From assembly GCA_947503625.1 (NCBI GenBank), contig CANNEK010000002.1:124001-188000 (forward strand): a DNA stretch of 64,000 nt, in the 5' to 3' direction. Both the position numbers and the translations under genes were made by a program. The notes below the pieces were generated by a model, which was not told where the DNA came from, searched no databases, and saw only the letters and a list, made by a program, of their open reading frames with translations. Positions 52,264-61,378 of the stretch are shown piece after piece. The stretch's first letter is position 1. Every line of letters begins with the position of its first letter. The DNA comes from an uncultured Kordiimonas sp. (lineage in GTDB: Bacteria; Pseudomonadota; Alphaproteobacteria; Sphingomonadales; Kordiimonadaceae).

Positions 52264-53040
52264 ATGATATCATTTTCACCGAGTTTCAGAATTGCCCTGT
52301 GGAAACAACCATTCCTGTTTGTACGACTGGGCATTTTGTTGGTGTCGACCAGCGCATTGGCTTCAGCTTTCCTTGCTGCACGCGCGCAAACGACCGACCC
52401 CGCCGTGTTCGAGATATATACCGCGCACATTCCACCCTATGTTGCGCCGATTGACGGGTTTTCTTTGACCAGCAACAAAGTGACGGGCAGCCTTACGCTG
52501 ATCGTTACCGAGTATTTTTCGTCTCGCGGCCTGCAGTATAATCTGGTGATGTTGCCTTGGTCGGCAACATACAAGCGGGTACAAGCGAGCCCCAATGGCC
52601 TGATATTCCCGCTGGATCGCACGGAAGAAAGAGAAGACCTTTTTCACTGGATTGTACCTCTGCATACCAACGAATATTATGTATACGGCCTTAAAGGAAA
52701 AGCGCCCCAAGGCTTGTCCCTGCAAAAGGTTGCCCAAGACGGAGCTCAGGTAAGCTGCACCAAACACTCAGTTCAGTGCACATTGCTGGCGCAAGGTGGC
52801 TTGCCTGAAGAAAACATCTTACGCGTTGAGGGTTCAAAGATCCCTGACTGCTTTCAAATGATTATGCGCGGGCGCAATCTTTATTCGGTGTTCGACCCGC
52901 TCGTGTTCGAGACTCTGGCGAAAGAACGCCAATCCGACAGCAACAAACTGGTGAGACTGTTTAAAGTTGGCGAGCGTACGTCGTATCTTGCAGCCAACAA
53001 AAACATCAGCGAAGCCGGGCGAAACCAGCTTCGCCAATAG
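52264..53040 (+). CDS. Solitary periplasmic solute-binding-like protein (SBP_bac_3 type)
   Basis: A 258-residue protein with a long N-terminal signal segment (hydrophobic about 18-38, ending AARAQ). The mature part opens with FEIYTAHIPPYVAP, like the HxxYPPY-type openings of type-3 solute-binding proteins. LPWSATYKRVQASPNGLIFPLDRTEERE then follows, the pattern where such proteins test residues of a periplasmic lobe. Two Cys (about 163 and 170) may form a disulfide. No ABC permease genes are nearby, so it may be a sensor partner or orphan. It lies divergent from the redoxin-PHM gene. Its last codon is 9 nt from the convergent paralogue gene. Confidence 0.78.
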   Translation: MISFSPSFRIALWKQPFLFVRLGILLVSTSALASAFLAARAQTTDPAVFEIYTAHIPPYVAPIDGFSLTSNKVTGSLTLIVTEYFSSRGLQYNLVMLPWSATYKRVQASPNGLIFPLDRTEEREDLFHWIVPLHTNEYYVYGLKGKAPQGLSLQKVAQDGAQVSCTKHSVQCTLLAQGGLPEENILRVEGSKIPDCFQMIMRGRNLYSVFDPLVFETLAKERQSDSNKLVRLFKVGERTSYLAANKNISEAGRNQLRQ

Positions 53041-53049
53041 TGATCCCGC

Positions 53050-53631
53050 CTACTGCCTGGGCGTTGCCTTGATCTTGTAGACTGGCGTCCAGGTCTCCCC
53101 GGCATCAAACGACATTTCCATCACCCAGTTCCAGCCTTCATCGGTTGGGGTGAAAAAGATGATGCGCCGCGGCGGCGTTTGCTCTGGCGTTACCCAGTGC
53201 ATTACAATATCGCCTGCATCGTTTTGTTTTGCCCGAATATGCGTGTAGCCGGGCTGTGCTGTTGCGGTCCAGGTGATTTCCCACTGCTCCGAAGCCGGGT
53301 CATAGACCCGCAAATTGGTGCCAACACCGGGCGGAGGTGCACCTGCCGCACCGTTCGGCATCCAGAAGTCCTGTACGGCGATGCCATCACCGACACAGGT
53401 GAAATTCCACCGTGCCCCATTACCGGATTGCCAGGTCACACCATCCTGCTGCAGGCCTTCATCTTCAATGGTCCAGTCACCTACGTAGCGACCAAATTGT
53501 GCCACCGGGCCTTCCATGCAGCCATTTTCCGCATCCATCAGCACGCTGGAAAGACTGGTATCCTGAGCCTGACTTTGAACAGAAAGCAAAAGCGCTGCTG
53601 CAACAACACCCGAAATGCGGTTTTTGATCAT
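53050..53631 (-). CDS. Secreted DUF1579-like protein, copy 1
   Basis: A 193-residue protein with a signal peptide (about 1-22, ending SQAQ). The mature part resembles lipocalin-like DUF1579 proteins: QFGRYVGDWTIEDEG, NGARWNFTCVGDGIAVQDFWMP, LRVYDPASEQWEITW and GWNWVMEMSFDAGETW. Two Cys, near 39 and 82, may pair. It is a close paralogue of the next gene at 53786-54451, about 150 nt upstream on the same strand. The role is unknown; the fold suggests binding of a small hydrophobic ligand. Confidence 0.78.
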   Translation of the reverse strand: MIKNRISGVVAAALLLSVQSQAQDTSLSSVLMDAENGCMEGPVAQFGRYVGDWTIEDEGLQQDGVTWQSGNGARWNFTCVGDGIAVQDFWMPNGAAGAPPPGVGTNLRVYDPASEQWEITWTATAQPGYTHIRAKQNDAGDIVMHWVTPEQTPPRRIIFFTPTDEGWNWVMEMSFDAGETWTPVYKIKATPRQ

Positions 53632-53785
53632 GAACCCCTCCTTGATCCGGTTGCCCCGATATTCAGACTATCGCCGGGCAAGCGCAGAGAAACCGGAAAT
53701 AGACCAAACGAGCGGGCCATGCGCCGTACCGAAAAGCGTCGGTTCGCAGGAAAACCGGCTTGCAAAAGGATTGCAGTTGAATTTT

Positions 53786-54451
53786 TTACCGGCGCAGGCT
53801 TGCCCGGATTTTATAGACTTCCTGCCATGTCTCCCCGGCATCAAACGACATTTCAAGCAGCCAGTCCCAGCCTTCCTTCGTTGGCGCAAAAAAGGTGATA
53901 CGACGGGGTGGCTCCTGCACCGGCGAAACCCAGTGCATCACGATGTCACCTCTGTCTTTCTTCGAACCGCGAATATGAGTGAAGCTCGGCCCGTCTCTTC
54001 CGGCCCAAACAACGTTCCAGATGTTTGCCACCGGGTCGTATGTCCGGAAATTCGTACTGAATCCACTCAGAAAAGGCTCGCCGTCGGGCCCGTTTGGCAC
54101 CCAGAAATCCTGTATCGCAAGGCCGCCGCCGACACACGTGAATTTCCAGCGCGCGCCGTACCCCGCAGACCACGTTTTACCGTCTGCCGACGCAGTCTGG
54201 TCCGCCACGTCCCAGTCACCAATGTAGCGACCAAATTGCTTGAGAGGGCCGCTTTGGCAGGCTTCAGGATTGTCAAGCAGAAGGTCTTCCAAAACGTCTG
54301 TGGCTACCAGCCCGTCTGCGGGTTGCCGCTCCTCATTTGCCATTGAGCCTTGCGTGTTTTCTTGTGCAAACACGATATTGGCAAAAACCAGCAGCACGGA
54401 AAGCGTTGTCGCTTTGGCCACACCGTCAAAAAGGCGCCAAGGCAGGTTCAC
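53786..54451 (-). CDS. Secreted DUF1579-like protein, copy 2
   Basis: A 221-residue paralogue of copy 1 with a longer N-terminus (signal segment about 13-30, ending VFAQ). It keeps the same landmarks: QFGRYIGDWDVADQT, YGARWKFTCVGGGLAIQDFWVPNG, FRTYDPVANIWNVVW, IVMHWVSPVQEPPRRITFF and LEMSFDAGETW. The Cys positions match copy 1. The pair looks like an old tandem duplication, with similarity along the whole mature protein. It lies 38 nt downstream of the P450 gene on the same strand and may be co-transcribed with it. Confidence 0.78.
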   Translation of the reverse strand: MNLPWRLFDGVAKATTLSVLLVFANIVFAQENTQGSMANEERQPADGLVATDVLEDLLLDNPEACQSGPLKQFGRYIGDWDVADQTASADGKTWSAGYGARWKFTCVGGGLAIQDFWVPNGPDGEPFLSGFSTNFRTYDPVANIWNVVWAGRDGPSFTHIRGSKKDRGDIVMHWVSPVQEPPRRITFFAPTKEGWDWLLEMSFDAGETWQEVYKIRASLRR

Positions 54452-54489
54452 TGTATCACCTTTCTGCGTTTTACGGCACCAACCAATGC

Positions 54490-57400
54490 CTATCCGGCCC
54501 AGACATCCAGAAGATAACGGCCTTCTCTGACCATGGTATCAATCCATGCGTCCGCGATCTCCAGAGTGACTTGCTTTTCTTCGGCGTATAAAGCCGCCAG
54601 CGCCCGTTTGACATCCGGTTCCATCGCCGAGCCATCACCGCAAATATAAATGATCGCGCCGTTCTCTATCAGCTCCCAGACCTTGCTACCTTGCTTGCGC
54701 ACCAGATCCTGCACATATACCCGCTCGGGCCCACTGCGGGAAAAGGCCGTGTGCAATTCCATGATGCCGTCCGCCGCCGCAGCTTCCAGCTCGTCCCGGT
54801 ACAGATAGTCTTGCTCTGCGTCCCGGCAGCCAAAAAACAAAATGGCAGGCCCAAGCGTTTCACCGCCCGCTTTTAGTGCCTGCCGTTCCTGAACAAAGGC
54901 GCGGAACGGTGCCACGCCAGTACCGGGACCAATCATGATCACAGGCGTTTTGGTGTCATCCGGCAGGCGGAAGCTGGACGATGGTTCGCGCACAACGGCC
55001 TGTATTTCGTCGCCGGGCTTCGCATCGCTCAAATGCGTGGAGCAAACCCCGCGGTATACTCCGTTGCCCGAGAGGGCAGGGCCTTCCACCACCCCAACCG
55101 TGATCGAGACTTTGCCGGGCGTGGCTTTGGGGGAAGAGGAGATCGAATAGTAACGCGGCGAAAGCCACGGCACCATCTCAAGGAACACCTCAAACGGCAA
55201 TTCACAGGCCGGAAATTCTTCCAGCAGGTCCAGGATGGACTTACGCTTGAGGAAAACTTCAGCGCGGTACAAATCATCGTCCCCTTTGGCAGGTGCCGCC
55301 AGCGCCTGAAGCTTCGGCTTGGTTTTAGGGCAATGTGTATGCGCCGCCAATACGCCCACATCCTTGCGGCTGATAACCGCCTGCAGTTCGCCGCATACCT
55401 GAGCAAGGCGCTTCACCGAAAAGGTGCTGCCATTGGGGAACGGGCTGCGGCGACCACCGGTGACATCGACCCGAATGTAGGCGTCGTCATCAAAACCAAA
55501 CCGCTTGAGCGCACGCGCCACGGCTTTTTCACCATTGATCGGCACCACGCACAAATGATCACCGGGTGCATATGTCACCCCTTCCGGCAATTCGATCTCG
55601 ATATGCCGGGTTGATCGCTCGGAGGGGTTCGGACCGTCGTGGTTCTGCAACTCGTGGTTTGACACAATCTTCATCGGCATGGTGCCTGCCTGCATGGCAA
55701 TCGGGTTCGCTGTTACGCTGTCGGTGATTTCCACTTTATATAAGGGCTGAGCGTTTACAGGTTTGGAGAAGTCGATGCCCAGATCAAACGCTGCGCCAAA
55801 GGCCGGAAACAGTTCATCGAACCAGCTGTGGAACTGGCCGTCCATGTCTTCCCGGGCGTCGGCTTCGCCGCGGTCCACCAGACGCCTGCCACCCAGCTCT
55901 GCCAGCTTTTCATCAATCATACGGGGCACGGTCTGAAACGTGGAAGCCCAGTCGCGGCTGCCACAACCAAATACCGTATAGGACACATCGCCAACCGAAC
56001 CGGCTTCTGCTGTTTCCAGCCAATCGCAAAACTGTGCTGCATTGTCTGGCGGCGCGCCGTTGTAGGACGCGCAAACGATCACAACCGCCCCTTCGGTTGG
56101 CAGTGCACCGGCATATGTATCAAGCGGCGCCAGTTTGGTTTCAAACCCGTTGATATCCCCTGCCTGCGCGATATCACGCGCAAAACCTTCAGCTGTGCCA
56201 AGGTTGGAACCATAAAGCACAGTCAGTTTGCTGCCATGTTTCGGGCGCCGTGCCTCCTGCGCCTGTTCGGCACTGTTTTCATCAGATGCGCCAGCAACCG
56301 GCGTGCGCACAATGCCGTCGCGCAATTTTGCCTTGATGGTAAAACCGTCCGGCTTCAGCGACAGGGTTTCCTTGATTTTCAGCTGGTAGTTCTTGTGATC
56401 AAACAACTGAAAACGCTGCAGGATCATGCCCAGCACAAGCACGGCTTCCTGAATGGCAAACTGGCGGCCTATGCAGGCGCGCTTGCCGTTGCCAAAGGGC
56501 TTGTAGGCATAATCAGGGCGCGCGGCCTCGGCTTCGGGCAGGAAATTGTCAGGGTTAAAAGTCTCGGCATCCTCGCCCCAATAAGCCGGGTCCCGGTGCA
56601 GGCTCGGGATCAAAACGGTGATGAAAGTCCCTTTTTTGAGCGGATACTTTCCGCCGATCATTTCATCCTCGTAAGGCGCAAGGCTGAAGGCCGGCGCTGT
56701 TGGCCACAGGCGCAGGGCTTCCATCAAAATCGCGCGGGTATAGTCCAGTTGCCCAATCTGGGTGATGGTGGGTGCCGCACCGATGTTGTTGCCCAGCACT
56801 TCGTCTACTTCCGCATAGGCTTTCGCCAGCACATCGGGGTTGTTCAGCAGATAATAGAGCGTGAACGACAACAGCCCCGATGTTGTCTCGTGGCCGGCAA
56901 TCAGGAAGGTATTGATCTGGTAACGGATATTTTCATCGGAAAGGCTTTCGCCTGTCACCTTGTCAACACCCGCCAGCATGAAATTCAGCAGGTCTTTCTG
57001 CGCGCTGTCCCCGCCCCGGCGGCGTTCGCGCACAATATCGTCGACCAGCTTGTTCATGAAGCCAACATCACTGCCGAGCTCGTCAAGCCGCTTCCTGAGC
57101 GCCAGTTTTTCAAACGGCAGGCCGCGCTGCAGCATGCAGGTTTCCAACGTGCGGGCCAGCGCGTCGATAAACGGGTGAAAATCCTCGCGGTAAAAGGAAT
57201 TGAAGCGATAATCGAACCCGCACAGGCCGATGGTATCCAGCGTCAGGCCGGTCATGTCGCGCACGACATCAATTTCCTCGTCGGCGTTCAGGCGCTCCCA
57301 CTTCAGCATCAGCTGATCCGCGATATCCACCATCATCGGCAGATAATCGACCATGGCTTTCTGCGAGAAAGTCGGCATCAGGATATTGTGCGCTTTTGCC

Positions 57401-57702
57401 CATGTGGGGTCTTCGCTGTCGCCCGTGAACAAACCATCACCGCCAACAGCGCGCACGCGCTTCAACGGCCCGCGCACCACTTTGCCAAAACGGCTTTCGT
57501 CGCACAGTTCCTTCACCAGTTCCGCGCCCGAAACGATCACCATCTCGGAGCCCATCATATCCAGCCAGAAAATCGGCCCCTGTTCTTCGGCATGCCGCAT
57601 CAGGTTTTGCAGCGGCGCGTCCGGGTCCACCGACAGAACGTTGCCAACAAGGGGTTTTCCGGCAGGCTTCGGGATGGGGTGCAATCGGTTATTATCAGCC
57701 AC
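54490..57702 (-). CDS. Self-sufficient cytochrome P450-reductase fusion (CYP102/BM3 type)
   Basis: A 1070-residue soluble fusion. The N-terminal P450 domain has I-helix AGHETTSGLLSF near 260, ExxR in MEALRLWP near 320, and the haem loop FGNGKRACIG with Cys near 409. A Phe occurs in GDGLFTG, where BM3 has Phe87. The FMN flavodoxin domain begins VLYGSNLGTAEG near 495. The FAD/NADPH reductase domain shows RYYSISSSPK, GPGTGVAPFR and FFGCR. CYP102 enzymes hydroxylate or epoxidise fatty acids using NADPH alone. GTG 57702 has GGAGAAG upstream; an in-frame GTG at 57741 is the alternative. No regulator of BM3R1 type is adjacent. Confidence 0.95.
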   Translation of the reverse strand: MADNNRLHPIPKPAGKPLVGNVLSVDPDAPLQNLMRHAEEQGPIFWLDMMGSEMVIVSGAELVKELCDESRFGKVVRGPLKRVRAVGGDGLFTGDSEDPTWAKAHNILMPTFSQKAMVDYLPMMVDIADQLMLKWERLNADEEIDVVRDMTGLTLDTIGLCGFDYRFNSFYREDFHPFIDALARTLETCMLQRGLPFEKLALRKRLDELGSDVGFMNKLVDDIVRERRRGGDSAQKDLLNFMLAGVDKVTGESLSDENIRYQINTFLIAGHETTSGLLSFTLYYLLNNPDVLAKAYAEVDEVLGNNIGAAPTITQIGQLDYTRAILMEALRLWPTAPAFSLAPYEDEMIGGKYPLKKGTFITVLIPSLHRDPAYWGEDAETFNPDNFLPEAEAARPDYAYKPFGNGKRACIGRQFAIQEAVLVLGMILQRFQLFDHKNYQLKIKETLSLKPDGFTIKAKLRDGIVRTPVAGASDENSAEQAQEARRPKHGSKLTVLYGSNLGTAEGFARDIAQAGDINGFETKLAPLDTYAGALPTEGAVVIVCASYNGAPPDNAAQFCDWLETAEAGSVGDVSYTVFGCGSRDWASTFQTVPRMIDEKLAELGGRRLVDRGEADAREDMDGQFHSWFDELFPAFGAAFDLGIDFSKPVNAQPLYKVEITDSVTANPIAMQAGTMPMKIVSNHELQNHDGPNPSERSTRHIEIELPEGVTYAPGDHLCVVPINGEKAVARALKRFGFDDDAYIRVDVTGGRRSPFPNGSTFSVKRLAQVCGELQAVISRKDVGVLAAHTHCPKTKPKLQALAAPAKGDDDLYRAEVFLKRKSILDLLEEFPACELPFEVFLEMVPWLSPRYYSISSSPKATPGKVSITVGVVEGPALSGNGVYRGVCSTHLSDAKPGDEIQAVVREPSSSFRLPDDTKTPVIMIGPGTGVAPFRAFVQERQALKAGGETLGPAILFFGCRDAEQDYLYRDELEAAAADGIMELHTAFSRSGPERVYVQDLVRKQGSKVWELIENGAIIYICGDGSAMEPDVKRALAALYAEEKQVTLEIADAWIDTMVREGRYLLDVWAG

Positions 57703-57841
57703 GCGTTCTTCTCCGGTAGATGTTAATGGTCGAAATCGCACTCTGAACTATCGCGAACGTTACCATTTGGCAAAATGCCTGTACAGATCAGCCCCGACAC
57801 AGACCAGCCCAGCGCGGGCGGCAGGGCAATCAGCCTTCTTG

Positions 57842-58924
57842 CTACTCCGTTACGGACGGCGGGGTATCCTTGAAGGTATCCCAGTTTTCAAGCAGCCGGT
57901 TCATCACCACGCTGCCCACCTGATAGGCGGATTCAAGCGAGGGGATGAAGCCTGCATCCGCCACCTCCGGCGGCAGGTTCTTGCCGTTCAGGCTTTCTTC
58001 CGCCGTTGCGCCCGGATACTGCATGGAATAATTGCTGGCGGTTCTCAGCACCATCACCCGGTTTGTGTCCACCTTGCCCACGTTGGCGAGCATGGCCAGC
58101 GAATAAAGCGAGCCGGTTTCTTCCATCGCGGACGTCACGAAATTGGCCTTGCCTTCGGTCCAGTAGGTCAGCCAGTCGTTGGCCCAGTCGTTCATTTTCT
58201 CGCCGTGCCAATAGGTCATCGCAGCCATATGATCCCCTTTCAGGACAAACGGCGGGCGCTGCGCATTGGGGTAGCCTGTGTATAGCGCGCGCAGTTTCTG
58301 CATGTTTTCAGTGTCTTCAATGACAACATCTTTGGTCAGCTGATAGGCCCATTCCGTCAGGCCCGGGTTCAGGCGAAACACATAGCCTTCGTCGTGCGGC
58401 GGGGTCGGCGCTTCATGGGGCGTGTCCCGGCGCAGCGGCACATAGCCGGTTGTCCAGTCTTCGGGCATTTCGCGCGCGTCAATATGATGCGCCAGATCAC
58501 CGTCCACGATCCATTCCGCCCACGCGGCAGAGCCCACAGAGCCATCCGCCGGGTCAATGCCCGAAATGCCCGCGATGATCCAGTAAGCCTTGCTGAGGTC
58601 AAAGCGCTCGTCCAGCCCCAGCGCCATGATGGTTGACGTTGCCTTGATGGTGCCAATGCCGGTAACCACACCCAGAACACCCTTCTCGCGGTTGATCCTG
58701 AGTTCCTGCCCTGTCAGCTTGAAATCCAGTTTTTCATCAAGCGGCGTGCGCGCCACCCAGCGGTTAAATTCGCCCGCGCCGGAAGCCGTAGCCGCCCCGC
58801 TGTCGAACATGGCAACAATCACCACTTTCACCGGGATTTTGCCCGCGTGGCCATCGGCCAGCGCCGTGATTGACAACAAGCCGAAAGCCAGCAGCAGTTT
58901 CAGGAACAGTTTGGATATTTTCAC
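57842..58924 (-). CDS. Purine nucleoside permease (NUP/PF06516 family), exported
   Basis: A 360-residue protein with a signal peptide (about 1-23). It carries NUP-family marks: VVIVAMFDSGAA near 34, GVVTGIGTIKATSTIMALGLDERFDL near 83-108, IAGISGIDPADGSVGSAAWAEW near 117-138, and the late VMVLRTASNYSMQYPGA near 290. The fold resembles a nucleoside phosphorylase more than a channel. NUP-type proteins are linked to nucleoside uptake or processing. It lies 26 nt after the NCS2 permease gene, so the pair forms a nucleoside/nucleobase utilisation operon. Confidence 0.9.
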   Translation of the reverse strand: MKISKLFLKLLLAFGLLSITALADGHAGKIPVKVVIVAMFDSGAATASGAGEFNRWVARTPLDEKLDFKLTGQELRINREKGVLGVVTGIGTIKATSTIMALGLDERFDLSKAYWIIAGISGIDPADGSVGSAAWAEWIVDGDLAHHIDAREMPEDWTTGYVPLRRDTPHEAPTPPHDEGYVFRLNPGLTEWAYQLTKDVVIEDTENMQKLRALYTGYPNAQRPPFVLKGDHMAAMTYWHGEKMNDWANDWLTYWTEGKANFVTSAMEETGSLYSLAMLANVGKVDTNRVMVLRTASNYSMQYPGATAEESLNGKNLPPEVADAGFIPSLESAYQVGSVVMNRLLENWDTFKDTPPSVTE

Positions 58925-58950
58925 GATGGAACCTCTATGGTTTTTTGTCT

Positions 58951-60345
58951 TTAAAGAACAGTGTAGCGGGCAACAAACAGCGCCGCGATCAGGGCTGTTA
59001 CAGGGTGCAGCGCGCGGGCTTCCCCCTTGGTTATTTTGATCAGGACATAGGCAATGATGCCCACACCAATGCCATTGGCAATGCTATAGGTGAAAGGCAT
59101 CAAAACGATGACCATGAAGGCAGGCACGGTGACTTCAAGCTCGGTAAAGTCAATTTTACTGACCGACCCGATCATCAGAATGCCCACCATCACCAGCGCG
59201 GCTGACGTTGCAGATACCGGGATCAGGCCCACCAGCGGGCTGAGGAAAATGCACGCCAGAAACAACAGGCCAACCACAAGGGCCGTCAGGCCGGTTTTGC
59301 CGCCTGCCGCGATGCCGCTGCCGCTTTCGATATAGGTTGTGGTGGTGGAGGTGCCCAGAAGCGCACCCGCCGTTGTCGCCACCGCGTCGGCCATCAGCGC
59401 CCGGTTTACGCGCGGCAGCTTGCCGTCTTTGGTTAGGAAACCGCCCTTGTCTGCCGTGCCATACAGCGTGCCAACCGTATCCAGCAGGTCAACCATGGTG
59501 AAGGCGAGGATGATGAACAGCACATCGATCAGCGCGCCCGCACCAAAACCGCCCACACCCCAGATATCGTTGAAATCAAGTTGCAGGAACGTGGCGCTCA
59601 GGTCATAGGAGGCAGTCGATATCTGCCCCGGAAACGCGGTGTGGCCCATCAGCAGGCTGATGATAGTTACCGCAATGATCCCGGCAAGGATCGCGCCGCC
59701 CACGCGCCACACACTAAGCACCAGCATGATCGCAAGCCCGAGAAGCGTCAGGTACACGCTCGGGTCCGAGAAGCTGCCAAATTCCAGAATTTGCGGCGGT
59801 GCACCCAGAATTTCGCCGATCAGCGCGCCGGTTCCCGCGCCTTCATTGGCTACAACAATATCCAAAACCGGCCCCTGGTTCACATCCACAACACCGGCAT
59901 TGTTCAGGCCGATCAGCGCGATAAAAAGCCCGATGCCCGCAGGGATGGCATGGCGCACCCCGGGCGGGATCGCGTCAAGTATCGCGGCGCGCGCGCCGGT
60001 GGCCGTAAGAAGGATGAAAATAAGGCCGGAGATGAACACAATGGCCAGCCCGCCCTGCCATGTGTAACCGCCCTGCAGCACCACACCGTAAACGAAAAAC
60101 GCGCTAAGCCCGATGCCCGGCGCCTGCGCAAACGGATAGTTGGCAAGCAGCGCCGACAGCAAACAGCCAATGGCGGCAGCAATGCAGGTGGCGATGGTGA
60201 CAGCCTGAAAATCCATGCCGGTCTGCGCCAGCAGGGTGGGGCTGACAATCACGATATAGGCCATGGTTGAAAAGGTGGTCAGCCCCGCAATCAGTTCGCG
60301 GCTGACCGTTGTTTGATTGCCGTCAAGATCGAAAAAATTCCGCAT
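58951..60345 (-). CDS. NCS2-family purine/pyrimidine permease (AzgA-like)
   Basis: A 464-residue inner-membrane transporter with about thirteen hydrophobic segments. AzgA/NCS2 marks: the N-terminal FFDLDGNQTTVSRELIAGLTTFSTMAYI, the middle GLSAFFVYGVVL, and TTYIESGSGIAAGGKTGLTALVVGLLF near 335-361, where the substrate-site Glu-Ser-Gly lies. It imports nucleobases such as adenine, guanine or hypoxanthine with protons. Upstream, about 135 nt away, lies a small HTH gene on the same strand. It is followed by the NUP gene. Confidence 0.92.
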   Translation of the reverse strand: MRNFFDLDGNQTTVSRELIAGLTTFSTMAYIVIVSPTLLAQTGMDFQAVTIATCIAAAIGCLLSALLANYPFAQAPGIGLSAFFVYGVVLQGGYTWQGGLAIVFISGLIFILLTATGARAAILDAIPPGVRHAIPAGIGLFIALIGLNNAGVVDVNQGPVLDIVVANEGAGTGALIGEILGAPPQILEFGSFSDPSVYLTLLGLAIMLVLSVWRVGGAILAGIIAVTIISLLMGHTAFPGQISTASYDLSATFLQLDFNDIWGVGGFGAGALIDVLFIILAFTMVDLLDTVGTLYGTADKGGFLTKDGKLPRVNRALMADAVATTAGALLGTSTTTTYIESGSGIAAGGKTGLTALVVGLLFLACIFLSPLVGLIPVSATSAALVMVGILMIGSVSKIDFTELEVTVPAFMVIVLMPFTYSIANGIGVGIIAYVLIKITKGEARALHPVTALIAALFVARYTVL

Positions 60346-60480
60346 TATACCCCGTCCCTGTTACCCGAAACGGATAGTGACGAAAGACGCGGGTTGATAC
60401 AAGCCTCAAACGATCAGGGAAGCGCCAGCGCTGTTCTGCCCGCAGCTTCCGGCTTCAGCTTCCAGGCCGCAGGGCCGGCC

Positions 60481-60771
60481 TCAGGGTCTGTCTGGCCCCG
60501 GCACGCCCAGCAACATCTCCTGCGGCACCTTCAGCGCGCGGGCAATACGGATGATGGCAACCAGATCAATGTTCTGGCGGCCCATCTCCCAGTAATCGAG
60601 CCGGGCGGCACTGAAACCGGTACGTTTGGACAGAATGGCAAGCGGCATGTTCTGCGATTTGCGCAGGCGCACAATGTTGCCGCCGATGGTTTTTTTGAAC
60701 GCCTTCAACTGCGTGCGGAAATCCCTGCCTTCAGCAGAGGACCGGCGCGGGGTGCCTGTATGCCCGGTCAT
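60481..60771 (-). CDS. XRE-family HTH regulator
   Basis: A 96-residue protein with a helix-turn-helix of the Cro/CI type: IGGNIVRLRKSQNMPLAILSKRTGFSAARLDYWEMGRQNIDL near 29-70, then a regular C-terminal helix. It has no ligand domain. It overlaps the upstream Tat-signal gene by 4 nt (ATGA), so the two are translated together. It might control the NCS2 operon downstream, or act on its own operon. The N-terminal 20 residues are Ser/Arg-rich and may be a longer-than-needed start. Confidence 0.82.
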   Translation of the reverse strand: MTGHTGTPRRSSAEGRDFRTQLKAFKKTIGGNIVRLRKSQNMPLAILSKRTGFSAARLDYWEMGRQNIDLVAIIRIARALKVPQEMLLGVPGPDRP

Positions 60772-61256
60772 GGCCTACCCCCGATAGATGACCCGTGCCC
60801 GGTCATGCGTTCAAGGTCCCTGAGTACCGAGCGGCTCAGGATGGTGTCGAGGCATGGGTCGTCCTCGCCCCCGCACATGTTGACAATAAGCCGCGTGATT
60901 TTGCCGTAAAGGCCATGAAGGCTCAAAGACGGGGTGGCCGCAAGCGTCCGCTCGGCGGCGATATGGATATCGTTCAGGCTTTCGTAATAGTCATCTTCCG
61001 GGCCGCTGTAGATTTTGACTGTATGTTCGGTTGCCGCAGCTTCCAGAAAGGCTCGATAGGCAGGATCGTGCCGTGCTGCAACAGATACCGGCATGCCGCC
61101 TGCCAGTGCACGAAGCGGACTTGCCAGCACGGCGCTTGTGGCCAGTGCTGCGGCGCTGGTGCCAAACAGCAGGTGCCGCCTGTTGGTTATGGGGGTGGTT
61201 GTGGGGTTGGTGGTATGATTTGGATGTGAGTTTGTGCTAGACGTGTGATCAGCCAT
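60768..61256 (-). CDS. Tat-exported small protein coupled to an HTH regulator
   Basis: A 162-residue protein with a Thr/Asn/His-rich leader and then a Tat signal: NRRHLLFG followed by an Ala-rich stretch ending ALAGG near residue 53. The mature part (about 110 residues) is mainly helical, with two Cys (CGGEDDPC) that may pair or bind metal. I do not recognise the family. Its 3' end overlaps the XRE gene by 4 nt. Pairing an exported protein with a cytosolic regulator in one transcript is unusual. An operator-like palindrome lies in the divergent gap upstream. Confidence 0.65.
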   Translation of the reverse strand: MADHTSSTNSHPNHTTNPTTTPITNRRHLLFGTSAAALATSAVLASPLRALAGGMPVSVAARHDPAYRAFLEAAATEHTVKIYSGPEDDYYESLNDIHIAAERTLAATPSLSLHGLYGKITRLIVNMCGGEDDPCLDTILSRSVLRDLERMTGHGSSIGGRP

Positions 61257-61328
61257 GCCGACCTCCTAAACAGGTTGGTTGTGGTCAGGTCCGGCAAGAT
61301 GTTGTAGCATCTCGTCGGGCCGCTTTTT

Positions 61329-61378
61329 CTACATTAGAAATGTAGCATACAGTTATTATTAAAACAACATTAGAAATG
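61329..61378. promoter_or_regulatory. Operator-like palindrome and half copy in divergent HTH promoter
   Basis: CTACATTAGAAATGTAG (61329-61345) is a perfect palindrome with 7-bp arms around AGA. Its core ACATTAGAAATG recurs at 61367-61378, overlapping the first ATG of the small HTH gene. The pair sits between the Tat-protein operon and the HTH gene, transcribed apart. This is the classic arrangement of an autorepressor site; which of the two HTH proteins binds is unknown. Confidence 0.6.

Noticed and set aside
55828-57726. A 632-codon open frame opposite the P450 gene
   Set aside because: The opposite strand has an unambiguous P450-reductase fusion; the antisense product is Gln/His/Arg-rich and motif-free.
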